Source of the DNA: Ectothiorhodospiraceae bacterium
GTDB lineage: Bacteria > Pseudomonadota > Gammaproteobacteria > XJ16 > Halofilaceae
DNA length: 41,283 nt
Reading direction: 5' to 3'
NCBI GenBank assembly: GCA_007134775.1
Contig: SLKC01000058.1
Span: forward strand, 1-41,283
Below, in pieces: positions 24,936 through 32,483 of this stretch. The notes under the pieces are model-generated. The model was not told where the DNA came from. It did no database searches and saw nothing but the letters and a program-made list of their open reading frames with translations. Position 1 is the stretch's first letter. Each line of letters begins with the position of its first letter. Position numbers and translations under genes: made by a program.

Positions 24936-25594
24936 TCTCGCATACGCACAACTTCCTCTTCGTCCACATCGCGAAGACCGGTGGCACCAGCGTACGCGCC
25001 GCGCTGCGCCGCTACCGCTGGTCGGGGCGCTACGCCCCGGCGCTGTTCGTCGCCAGCATGATCAGCCAGATGACGCGGCCGCGCCATCGCCTTGGTGTCA
25101 AGTTCCCGCGCCACGCCAAGGCGATCGCGGCGCAGGAGATGCTGCCGGCGGAGGTCTTCGACGCGCTGTTCAAGTTCGTCTTCGTGCGCAACCCCTGGGA
25201 CCTGCAGGTCAGCTCGTTCCACCATATCCGGCGGGAGAAGCCGGCCAGCCTCCACGGAGCCGAGACCTTTGCGGAGTTCCTGCGCCTGAAGTTCGACGAC
25301 CAGCGGCCCTACGACTTCATGCTCGACATCTCGCGCGAGCTGCAGTCCGACTACATCGTCGATCTGCACGGCAATACCATCGTCGACCGGGTCGGTCACT
25401 ACGAGACGCTGCAGGACGATTTCCACGCTATCTGCGACCGCATCGGCCTCCCGCGTCTCGACCTCCCCCACCGCCGTCGGGCCGTCGACCGCGACGATTA
25501 CCGCCGCTACTATGACGCCGAGACGGCTGAACTCGTCGCCCGCCACTACGCGCCCGATATTGAGCGCCTCGGCTACCGGTTCGATCCGGGCTGA
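24929..25594 (+). CDS. Sulfotransferase 5 (Sulfotransfer_2 type)
   Basis: A 221-residue sulfotransferase, last gene of the operon. It begins MLISHTHNFLFVHIAKTGGT, the end of which is the PAPS loop; FVFVRNPWDLQVSSFHHI is the 3'-phosphate site. GHYETLQDDFHAIC and the C-terminal RHYAPDIERLGYRF match the family. It shares the M-x-I-S-H-x-H start with sulfotransferases 2 and 3. A GC-rich hairpin follows the gene. Confidence 0.87.
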   Translation: MLISHTHNFLFVHIAKTGGTSVRAALRRYRWSGRYAPALFVASMISQMTRPRHRLGVKFPRHAKAIAAQEMLPAEVFDALFKFVFVRNPWDLQVSSFHHIRREKPASLHGAETFAEFLRLKFDDQRPYDFMLDISRELQSDYIVDLHGNTIVDRVGHYETLQDDFHAICDRIGLPRLDLPHRRRAVDRDDYRRYYDAETAELVARHYAPDIERLGYRFDPG

Positions 25595-25603
25595 GCAGCG
25601 GTC

Positions 25604-25626
25604 GTCGCCCCGGGGAAGGGGGCGAC
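25604..25626 (+). terminator. GC-rich hairpin after the sulfotransferase operon
   Basis: GTCGCCCC (25604-25611) and GGGGCGAC (25619-25626) form a perfect 8-bp stem with a 7-nt loop. No T-run follows, so it may be a weak terminator or leader structure rather than a strong intrinsic terminator. Confidence 0.35.
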
Positions 25627-25711
25627 CGGTGGGGGCTGTGACAACCATTCCTCGGGGGGCGTCGGGCGCCGCGCAGGGTGCCGCCGCCCACCCGTTCGCG
25701 GGAGCACACTG

Positions 25712-27151
25712 ATGCAACTGACTGCGGAGGCCTTCGCGGGCGCGCGCGTACTGCTCGTCGGCGATGTCATGCTCGACCGCTACTGGTCGGGTGGGACGAA
25801 CCGGATCTCGCCGGAGGCGCCCGTGCCCGTGGTCGGCCTGCGCGAGTTCCGCGATCTTCCCGGCGGTGCGGCGAACGTCGCGCTCAATGTCGCCGCGCTC
25901 GGCGCCCGGGCGACGCTGGTCGGGTTCACTGGGGCCGATGAATCGGCGCGGACGTTGCGTGACGCGCTCGATGCAACCATGGTGGACCACCACCTGATCG
26001 CGGTCGACGGCTCGCCGACGATCACCAAGCTGCGCGTGCTCAGCCGCAATCAGCACCTGATGCGCCTCGATATCGAGGACGGTTTCCAGGGTGCCGACCA
26101 CGAGCGCCTGGTGACCACGGTGGAGGCGTATCTGCCCAAGAGCGATATCCTCGTGCTCTCCGACTACGCCAAGGGCACCCTGGCGCCGGTGGCCCCGCGC
26201 CTGATCGCGGCCGCGCAGGCCGCGGGTGTGCGGGTGCTCGTGGACCCGAAGGGTATCGACTACGGGCGCTACCGCGGGGCCGACCTGGTGACACCGAACC
26301 GGCGCGAGTTCGAACTGGTCGTCGGTCGGGCGACCGACAACGCCGATCTTGAGCGCCGCGCCCACGCCCTGATCGAGGAGTTCGACCTGGGCGCCCTGCT
26401 CGTCACCCGCAGTGAGGAGGGCATGAGCCTGGTCCCGCGCGCGGGCGAGGCGCTGCATCTGCCCGCCCATCGCCGCGAGGTCTACGACGTCACGGGGGCG
26501 GGCGACACCGTCATCGGCGTCATGGCGGCCGCGCTCGGTGCGGGCATGGCCGCCGCCGATGGTGTGCATCTCGCTAACCACGCCGCCGCGATCGTAGTCA
26601 CCCGCCTGGGTGCGGCGCAGGTGAGTGCCGACGAACTCGTCGCCGCCCTCGCCGAAGCGGCGCGCGCCCACGCGCCCGGCGGCGTGCTCGGTGTCGATGA
26701 ACTCCAGCGCCGCGTGGCGGCGGCACACGAGCGGGGCGAAACCGTGGTGATGACCAACGGCTGCTTCGACCTGCTGCATATAGGCCACCTCGAGTCGCTG
26801 CGCGCGATGCGCGCGTTCGGCGACCGGCTCGTTGTCGCCGTCAACGATGACGCTTCGGTGCAGCGGCTCAAGGGCCCGGGACGTCCCCTCATCCCGATCG
26901 CCGAGCGCATGGCGCTGCTGGCGGCGCTCGACTGCGTCGACTGGGTGGTTGCCTTTGCCGAAGACACGCCGGCCGGCCTCATCAGTCGCGTACGCCCCGA
27001 TGTGCTCGCGAAGGGCGGCGATTACAGCCCGACCGAGATCGCCGGCCACGACATCGTCACCAGCTACGGTGGCCGCGTGGTGACGGTGGACTATCGTGAG
27101 GGTCTGTCGACCACGGCACTGCTCGAACGCATCCGCGAGAGTCGCTCCTGA
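25712..27151 (+). CDS. hldE: Bifunctional heptose-7-phosphate kinase / heptose-1-phosphate adenylyltransferase
   Basis: HldE carries out two steps toward ADP-heptose for the LPS inner core. The N-terminal PfkB-type kinase (about 1-320) shows VGDVMLDRYW, PGGAANVALN and the catalytic DVTGAGDTVIGV. The C-terminal nucleotidyltransferase (about 345-479) has VMTNGCFDLLHIGHL with the HxGH motif, and later KGGDYSPTEI and the STTALLERI end. The 479-residue length is normal and the fusion is the standard gammaproteobacterial form. The ATG at 25712 has GGAG about 9 nt upstream. It confirms that the cell makes heptose-containing LPS. Confidence 0.97.
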   Translation: MQLTAEAFAGARVLLVGDVMLDRYWSGGTNRISPEAPVPVVGLREFRDLPGGAANVALNVAALGARATLVGFTGADESARTLRDALDATMVDHHLIAVDGSPTITKLRVLSRNQHLMRLDIEDGFQGADHERLVTTVEAYLPKSDILVLSDYAKGTLAPVAPRLIAAAQAAGVRVLVDPKGIDYGRYRGADLVTPNRREFELVVGRATDNADLERRAHALIEEFDLGALLVTRSEEGMSLVPRAGEALHLPAHRREVYDVTGAGDTVIGVMAAALGAGMAAADGVHLANHAAAIVVTRLGAAQVSADELVAALAEAARAHAPGGVLGVDELQRRVAAAHERGETVVMTNGCFDLLHIGHLESLRAMRAFGDRLVVAVNDDASVQRLKGPGRPLIPIAERMALLAALDCVDWVVAFAEDTPAGLISRVRPDVLAKGGDYSPTEIAGHDIVTSYGGRVVTVDYREGLSTTALLERIRESRS

Positions 27152-27232
27152 CGCCGCTTGCGAACGACGTGCCGCTGCGCGCGGTGGATCCGTGAGAAAG
27201 CCGCGCGCCTCGGCCTTGAGGCGCTGGGGCGC

Positions 27233-27238
27233 TAGACT
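27233..27238 (+). promoter_or_regulatory. Possible -10 box before the Ldh2-type gene
   Basis: TAGACT, in the context GCTAGACTG, lies about 35 nt before the ATG. The same hexamer and context occur upstream of the tetR gene. No good -35 is found at the usual distance. Confidence 0.3.
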
Positions 27239-27273
27239 GGGAAGTGTTGATTCCATTCACGCCGGAGAGCCCG

Positions 27274-28296
27274 ATGAGCGAAACCGTCCGCATGTCCGTC
27301 GCCGAGATCCACGACTTGGCTGTGCAGGCCCTGCAGTCGCGGGGCTGCTCGACCGCGCAGGCCCAGGCGATCGCCGACACCGTCACCGCTGCCGAGCGTG
27401 ACGGCGCCCGTTCGCACGGCCTCTTCCGCATCCCCTTCTACGTCAAGGCGATCGACGGCGCGGGTGCGCAGCCCGCGGCCGATCCCGCGCTCAGCGATCT
27501 CGCCCCTGGCGTGGTCCGCGTCGATGGCGGCATGGGCTTCGCGCCGCTCGCACTGCAGCGCGGCGCCGAGCCGCTGATCGAGCGCGCACGCAGCCAGGGC
27601 ATCGCCGCGCTGGCGGTTACCGATGTCTTCCATATCGCCGCCCTCTGGCCCGAGGTCGAGCGCATGACCGAGGAGGGGCTGGTCGCCTTCGCCTTCACCG
27701 GCGCGATCAACTATGTCGCGCCCGCGGGCGGCACCCAGCCGCTCTACGGGACCAATCCAATGGCCTTCGGCTGGCCGCGGGAGGACGGCGCGCCGATCGT
27801 CTTCGACCAGGCGTCGAGCGCTGCGGCACGCGGCGAGATCCAGCTCCACAAGCGCGCCGGCAAGCCGATCCCCGAGGGCTGGGCCGTCGGCCCCGACGGC
27901 GAGCCCACGACCGACCCCGAGACGGCGCTCGCGGGTGCGCAGCTCCCCTTCGGCGGGCACAAGGGCGCGGCCATCGCGCTCATGGTCGAGCTGCTCGCGG
28001 GGGCGCTGATCGGGGACCTGTTCAGCTATGAGGCGGGGGAACACGATACCAACGGCGTCGGCGCACCCCGGGGCGGCGAGTTCATGATCGCCATCGATCC
28101 GGCGCGCTGTGCGGCCCACGGCGATGCCGCGCGCTCGCTCGCCCGCGCCGAGGAGCTGTTCGCCCGTGTACTCGGCCAGGAGGGCACGCGCCTGCCGGGT
28201 CAGCGGCGCCACGAGATCCGGGCCCGCAGCCGCGACCAGGGCGTCGAAGTCGCGCAGGCGACGGTGGACGAGATCCGGGACCTCGCCGGGATCTGA
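27274..28296 (+). CDS. Ldh2/MDH2-family NAD(P)-dependent oxidoreductase
   Basis: A 340-residue protein of the family that includes malate/L-lactate/ureidoglycolate dehydrogenases and delta1-piperideine-2-carboxylate reductase, a fold unrelated to Rossmann dehydrogenases. Marks are ERDGARSHGLFRIPFYV near the N-terminus (with the conserved Ser-His-Gly), ALAVTDVFHIAALWP, PLYGTNPMAFGWPR, and GGHKGAAIALMVELLAGAL. The ATG at 27274 with GGAG 6 nt upstream is preferred over GTG 27244. The substrate cannot be decided from sequence; the LPS neighbours do not point to an obvious one. Confidence 0.85.
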   Translation: MSETVRMSVAEIHDLAVQALQSRGCSTAQAQAIADTVTAAERDGARSHGLFRIPFYVKAIDGAGAQPAADPALSDLAPGVVRVDGGMGFAPLALQRGAEPLIERARSQGIAALAVTDVFHIAALWPEVERMTEEGLVAFAFTGAINYVAPAGGTQPLYGTNPMAFGWPREDGAPIVFDQASSAAARGEIQLHKRAGKPIPEGWAVGPDGEPTTDPETALAGAQLPFGGHKGAAIALMVELLAGALIGDLFSYEAGEHDTNGVGAPRGGEFMIAIDPARCAAHGDAARSLARAEELFARVLGQEGTRLPGQRRHEIRARSRDQGVEVAQATVDEIRDLAGI

Positions 28297-28319
28297 CGGC
28301 GACCTGCGCTGGATCTGCC

Positions 28320-29390
28320 TTAGTGCGCGCTTCGGGCGAACCACTGGTCGAGGCGGTCGGTGACATCCTCGACGGTGATGCGCGCCATCGCCTGCGGGTT
28401 GCGCACTCGCTGGCCCCAGCGGGCCTGGTCGACGGTGAGCCCGGTCTCCGCTGCAAGCGCGTCGGGGTAGCGGTCGACGCACCAGTCGCGCCAGCCGTAG
28501 GGGCCCGTGCGCGCCGGGTTCGAGGTGGCGTAGAGGCCGATGACGGGGGTACCGACGGCATTGGCGATGTGGGCGGGGCCGGTGTCGGGGGCGATGGTCA
28601 CGGCGGCGCGGGCGAGCACCGCGGCGAGCTGCTGCGGTGTCGTCGCGCCGACGAGATTGGTCACCGGCGCGTCGGCCTGATCGTGGATGGCCGCTGCCAT
28701 GGCGCGTTCCGCCTCCGCCGGCCCCCCGGTCAGCACGGTCGCCAGGCCGTGGACGCGCCAGGCATGCGTGGCTACCGCGGCGTAGCGTTGCGCCGACCAG
28801 TTGCGCCAGTTCTGCGGCCGCGCGCTCGTGCAGGCGTTGATCGCGAGGAAGCGGCCCGCGGGCGGTGTGTGCTCGGCGGCGAAGGCCTGCGCAGTGTCGC
28901 TGAGGGGCAGATCCCAGCGCCACACGCGCTCGTCCACGCCGAGTACGTCGAGGAAGTCGAGGAAGCCGTCAAGGACATGGGCGCGCGGGTTGGGGGCGAT
29001 GCGATGATCGATGAACAGGCCGTGGCCATCGCGACTGCGGGCACGGTCGAAGCCCACACGGTGGCGTGCCCGCACAAGGCGGCCGGCGACGTTGGCCCGC
29101 AGCGCGACCTGCATCTGCAGCAGCGCGTCGAAGCGCCTGCCGCGCAGGGCGCGCGCGAGCTCGGTGTAACCCCGGGCGCCGGCGCCCTTGTCGAAGACGA
29201 TGAACTCGACACCGGGGAGGTCGCCGACCAGGGCGTGTTCGAGGCGCCCGATGATCCAGGTCAGGCGCCACTGCGGCCGTGCGTGCTGCAGGGTGCGCAC
29301 GAAGGGCAGCATGTGGGTGACATCGCCGAGCGCGGAGAGGCGCACGATGCAGAGGTCGGCCCGGGCGGGCAGGTGCACGGGGTGGCTCAT
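28320..29390 (-). CDS. ADP-heptose:LPS heptosyltransferase (GT9)
   Basis: A 356-residue GT9 enzyme which adds L-glycero-D-manno-heptose to the Kdo-lipid A core from the cytoplasmic side. Marks are IVRLSALGDVTHMLPFVRTL at the N-terminus, the acceptor-domain RHRVGFDRARSRDG, and the donor-domain APDTGPAHIANAVGTPVIGL (ADP-heptose binding) with YATSNPARTGPYG. The sequence pattern fits heptosyltransferase I (WaaC/RfaC) or a close relative; WaaF cannot be ruled out, so no symbol is given. It is divergent from kdkA and convergent with the Ldh2-type gene. Confidence 0.9.
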   Translation of the reverse strand: MSHPVHLPARADLCIVRLSALGDVTHMLPFVRTLQHARPQWRLTWIIGRLEHALVGDLPGVEFIVFDKGAGARGYTELARALRGRRFDALLQMQVALRANVAGRLVRARHRVGFDRARSRDGHGLFIDHRIAPNPRAHVLDGFLDFLDVLGVDERVWRWDLPLSDTAQAFAAEHTPPAGRFLAINACTSARPQNWRNWSAQRYAAVATHAWRVHGLATVLTGGPAEAERAMAAAIHDQADAPVTNLVGATTPQQLAAVLARAAVTIAPDTGPAHIANAVGTPVIGLYATSNPARTGPYGWRDWCVDRYPDALAAETGLTVDQARWGQRVRNPQAMARITVEDVTDRLDQWFARSAH

Positions 29391-29400
29391 GGCGCGCGAT

Positions 29401-29436
29401 TGTACGTCAGCGTGGGCGCTGATGCGCCCCGGTACA
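29401..29436. promoter_or_regulatory. Nested inverted repeat between heptosyltransferase and kdkA
   Basis: TCAGCG (29407-29412) and CGCTGA (29417-29422) form a 6-bp stem with a 4-nt loop, and TGTAC (29401-29405) pairs with GTACA (29432-29436) outside it. The position between divergent genes suggests an operator or leader structure, but no known regulator site is matched. Confidence 0.3.
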
Positions 29437-29458
29437 GCGGCGCCGCAGCGCGCGCGGC

Positions 29459-30241
29459 GTGGCTCCCCTCTGCGCGCGGTGTCGTGTGGTGACGGCCGCG
29501 CTGCAGCAGCGAGCGCTCCCGGACGGGTTGCTGCTCTGGCCCGCGCAGCGTGGCGAGCCGCCAGCGCCCGAGTGGTTCGATCCGGATTGGCTCGCGCGCG
29601 CGGACTGCCTGCGCGGGCAGGCGACCGGGCGCGGCACCACGTACTTTGCCGTGGTCGGCGACCGCGATGTCGTCCTGCGCCACTATCGTCGTGGTGGTGC
29701 TATCCGCCATCTGCTCGCCGATCGCTATCTCTGGACCGGGCTGACGCGCTGCCGGCCGTGGCGCGAACTCGCCGTTCAGGCCGCGCTCCACGAGCGCGGG
29801 CTGCCCGTGCCGCGGCCCATCGGCGCGCGGGTGCGCCGCCCGCGCCGCTGGGACCCCTTCTACCGCGCCGATCTGCTCAGTGAACGCCTCGGCGGTACGC
29901 GCACCCTGGCGCAATGCCTGGCGAGCGAAGGGCTTGCGCCCAACGCCTGGGCAGAGATCGGCCGGGTGCTCGCCGCATTCCACGATGCCGGCCTTGAGCA
30001 CGCCGACCTCAATGCCCACAACATCCTGCTCGATGACGCGGGTTCGGTGTCGCTAATCGATTTCGATCGTGGCCGCCTGCACACCGGCCCGGGTCGCTGG
30101 GCGCCGGCGAATCTGGTGCGCCTGCGCCGCTCGCTGGACAAGCTCGCGGGTGAAGGCGGACCGTTCGCCTTCGATGACGGCGACTGGGACCGGCTGACGG
30201 CTGGATACGAGCGGGGAAGGCGCTGGGCCGAGCGGCGCTGA
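29459..30241 (+). CDS. kdkA: 3-deoxy-D-manno-octulosonic acid (Kdo) kinase
   Basis: KdkA phosphorylates O-4 of Kdo on Kdo-lipid IVA in organisms whose core has a single Kdo. The 260-residue protein matches the family closely: GRGTTYF, VVLRHYRRGG, GLPVPRPIGARV, the catalytic loop HADLNAHNILLD, and the metal-binding LIDFDRGR, then NLVRLRRSLDK. It belongs to the WaaP/eukaryotic-kinase-like superfamily. The start is uncertain: GTG 29459, or GTG 29486/29489 nearer to the conserved region; no clear ribosome-binding site decides. It ends 31 bp from the convergent lpxL-waaA fusion. Confidence 0.92.
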   Translation: MAPLCARCRVVTAALQQRALPDGLLLWPAQRGEPPAPEWFDPDWLARADCLRGQATGRGTTYFAVVGDRDVVLRHYRRGGAIRHLLADRYLWTGLTRCRPWRELAVQAALHERGLPVPRPIGARVRRPRRWDPFYRADLLSERLGGTRTLAQCLASEGLAPNAWAEIGRVLAAFHDAGLEHADLNAHNILLDDAGSVSLIDFDRGRLHTGPGRWAPANLVRLRRSLDKLAGEGGPFAFDDGDWDRLTAGYERGRRWAERR

Positions 30242-30272
30242 GGGGGCGCCATCGGCGGTCGCGGCTTTGGGT

Positions 30273-32483
30273 TCAGAGCTCCATGGCGCGCAATTGCTCA
30301 AGATAGCGTTCGACCACGTCGTCGTCGCCGGCGACGGCCTGGCGGGCGCGCGCCGCGATGGCGTCCCGCTCCGCAGGGTGGTCGAGCCAGTGGATGGCGG
30401 TGGCGATCGCGGTGGGGGCATCTTCCGCGCGGACGACGCCGCCGGCTGCCTCAAGGTGCTCGGTCTCGTCGCGGAAGTTGTCCATGTGCGGGCCGACCAC
30501 GAGGGCACGCCCGAGGCGGGCGGGCTCGAGCAGGTTCTGGCCGCCGTGCGGGATGAATGACCCGCCCATGATCACGACATCGGCGCCCGCCATCAGGGCG
30601 GTGAGTTCACCCATGGTATCGGCGAGGTAGACATTGGTGGTTGCGGTCACGGGCTCGCCGCGGCTGCGGCGGGCGACGACCAGGCCCTCCTCGGCCAGCG
30701 TGTGCGCGATGGGGTCGCCGCGTTCGGGGTGGCGCGGGGCGATGGCGAGCACATGGCTGTCGCGTTGCGCGGCGCGCCAGGCGCGCGCGAGCTGCAGTTC
30801 CTCGTCGTGGTGGGTGGATGCGGCCAGGACGAAGGGGCGCCCCGGATCGATGGCTGCAACGGCATCGCCGGTGTCGGCGTACTTGAGGTTGCCGATTGCG
30901 AGCGTGCGCTTGCGCGAGCCGCCGAGGTGGCGGAAGGCGTCGGCGTCGTCCTCCGAGCGGGCCAGGATCAGGCGGCAGCGTTTAAGGCAGTCGCGCAGTG
31001 TCGGGCGCAGCCAGCGCGGTGCCCGACGCGTGCGCGCCGACAGGCGGCCATTGACGATCACGATGGGCACGGCGGCGTGGTCGAGTTCGGCGTAGAGCCA
31101 GGGCCAGAGCTCGGTCTCCATGACCAGCGCCACGCGTGGCGCCAGCCCGCGCACGAAACGGCGGACCGGGCGGGGGCGGTCGACGGGCAGGTAGCAGATC
31201 GCCGTACCCGCGGGGGCGCGCTGTTCGGCGACGGCGTGGCCCGTGGGCGTGTTCGTCGATAGCAGCAGTGGCTCGCTGTGCTCGCCCGCGAGGCGTTGCA
31301 GCAGCGGCATGACGGCGGCGACCTCGCCCACCGAGGCGGCGTGGATCCAGATCGCGCCCCGCGGCAGAGCCTCGAGCGCCCGGCCGCGGCGCTGCTGACG
31401 GTAGCCCGGGCCGCCATCGCGCGCCGCGCGGCGCAGGGTGTGGAGTGCAAATAGCGGCGCGAGCGCCAGGCTGGCGACGCGGTAGGCCCACGGCGGCGGC
31501 TTCAGCGGTGTCGCGAAGGGGATGCGGTCGAACTTGCTGCGACCGCGCTTGAAGCGTTGATGCAACCAGAAGTACTGCGCCGGCTCATATTCGCGGATGT
31601 GCTCGGCCATGTGCTCGTTGACGCGTGCGGTATCGGCGGCGACATCGCCGCTGGGGAAATCCTCCAGGGGCGGGCGGAAGATGAGACGGTAACCGCGCCC
31701 GTCGCGGCGGCGCAGCGGCAGCAGCAGCAACACGCGGGCCCCCGTCATCGCGGCCAGCCGGCTCGTGCCCGCGGAGGTGACCACGTCCATGCCGAAGAAG
31801 GGGGCCACGACCGTACCGCGCGCCCGGCGCAGGGTCTGATCCGGGGCGAAGAAGAGGATCCGGCCCGCGCGCAGCGCACGGATCATGCCGCGCAGGTCGC
31901 TGCTGTCGACGATGATGTCGGAGTGGCGGCGGCGCCCGCGCAACAGCAGCTTGTGGATCAGGGGATGGGCCGGCGGTTCAAAGCTCGCGCAGAGGTTGTA
32001 GCGATCCGCGATGCCGGTGCAGCCGATCTCAAGGGCAGTATAGTGCGGTGTCACCATGAGCACGCCGCGCCCTCCTTCCTGTGCGCGCCGAACGTGCTCC
32101 TCCCCTTCGACCGTGCACAACCCCCGGAACCAGGCTGGACTGCGCCACCAGGTGATCGCCGTCTCGAACACGGAGCGCCCGACATGCTCGAACTGCTCGC
32201 GCACCATGGCGTCGCGCCGATCGCGGTCGAGTTCGGGAAAGCAGAGCTGGAGATTGAGTTCCGCGGCGCGGCTCCGACCCGGTAGCAGGTAGTAGAGGCC
32301 ACGACCCAGGGCGCGGCCCAGGCCCATCTGCAATCGCCACGGCAGCAGCACGAGCAGGCGTAGCACGCCCAGGGCGAGCCAGACCGGCCAGTGGCGCGGA
32401 TCGAGCCAGTCGCGACGGGTCAGGCGGGCGGAGCCGGCGGAGTCGCTGGGCAGTTTGGCCGGGTTGCCGGCGTCGGTGGTCAC
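30273..32483 (-). CDS. Fusion: LpxL-type lipid A acyltransferase + Kdo transferase WaaA
   Basis: A single 736-residue frame holds two LPS enzymes. Residues 1 to about 325 are a lipid A late acyltransferase: a membrane-anchor segment LGVLRLLVLLPWRL, the HX4E catalytic motif in TPHYTALEIG (His147, Glu152) and FFAPDQTLRR. From about 330 it is WaaA (KdtA): a second hydrophobic anchor ending in PGYRQQRRG, HAASVGE with the catalytic Glu (about 387), METELWPWLY, GNLKYAD, APRHPERGDPI and GGSFIPHGGQNLLEPA. All WaaA hallmarks are present and there is no stop or frameshift between the halves. The GTG start overlaps the upstream stop (GTGA). WaaA adds Kdo and the acyltransferase then acts on the Kdo-bearing product, so consecutive steps are joined. 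Confidence 0.93.
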   Translation of the reverse strand: MTTDAGNPAKLPSDSAGSARLTRRDWLDPRHWPVWLALGVLRLLVLLPWRLQMGLGRALGRGLYYLLPGRSRAAELNLQLCFPELDRDRRDAMVREQFEHVGRSVFETAITWWRSPAWFRGLCTVEGEEHVRRAQEGGRGVLMVTPHYTALEIGCTGIADRYNLCASFEPPAHPLIHKLLLRGRRRHSDIIVDSSDLRGMIRALRAGRILFFAPDQTLRRARGTVVAPFFGMDVVTSAGTSRLAAMTGARVLLLLPLRRRDGRGYRLIFRPPLEDFPSGDVAADTARVNEHMAEHIREYEPAQYFWLHQRFKRGRSKFDRIPFATPLKPPPWAYRVASLALAPLFALHTLRRAARDGGPGYRQQRRGRALEALPRGAIWIHAASVGEVAAVMPLLQRLAGEHSEPLLLSTNTPTGHAVAEQRAPAGTAICYLPVDRPRPVRRFVRGLAPRVALVMETELWPWLYAELDHAAVPIVIVNGRLSARTRRAPRWLRPTLRDCLKRCRLILARSEDDADAFRHLGGSRKRTLAIGNLKYADTGDAVAAIDPGRPFVLAASTHHDEELQLARAWRAAQRDSHVLAIAPRHPERGDPIAHTLAEEGLVVARRSRGEPVTATTNVYLADTMGELTALMAGADVVIMGGSFIPHGGQNLLEPARLGRALVVGPHMDNFRDETEHLEAAGGVVRAEDAPTAIATAIHWLDHPAERDAIAARARQAVAGDDDVVERYLEQLRAMEL

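Noticed and set aside
24875-27256. Long minus-strand open frame of 793 codons opposite a glycosyltransferase, sulfotransferase 5 and hldE
   Set aside because: It lies antisense to three clearly recognised genes. In GC-rich DNA the strong third-position GC bias leaves long antisense frames open, and its translation has no recognisable family pattern.
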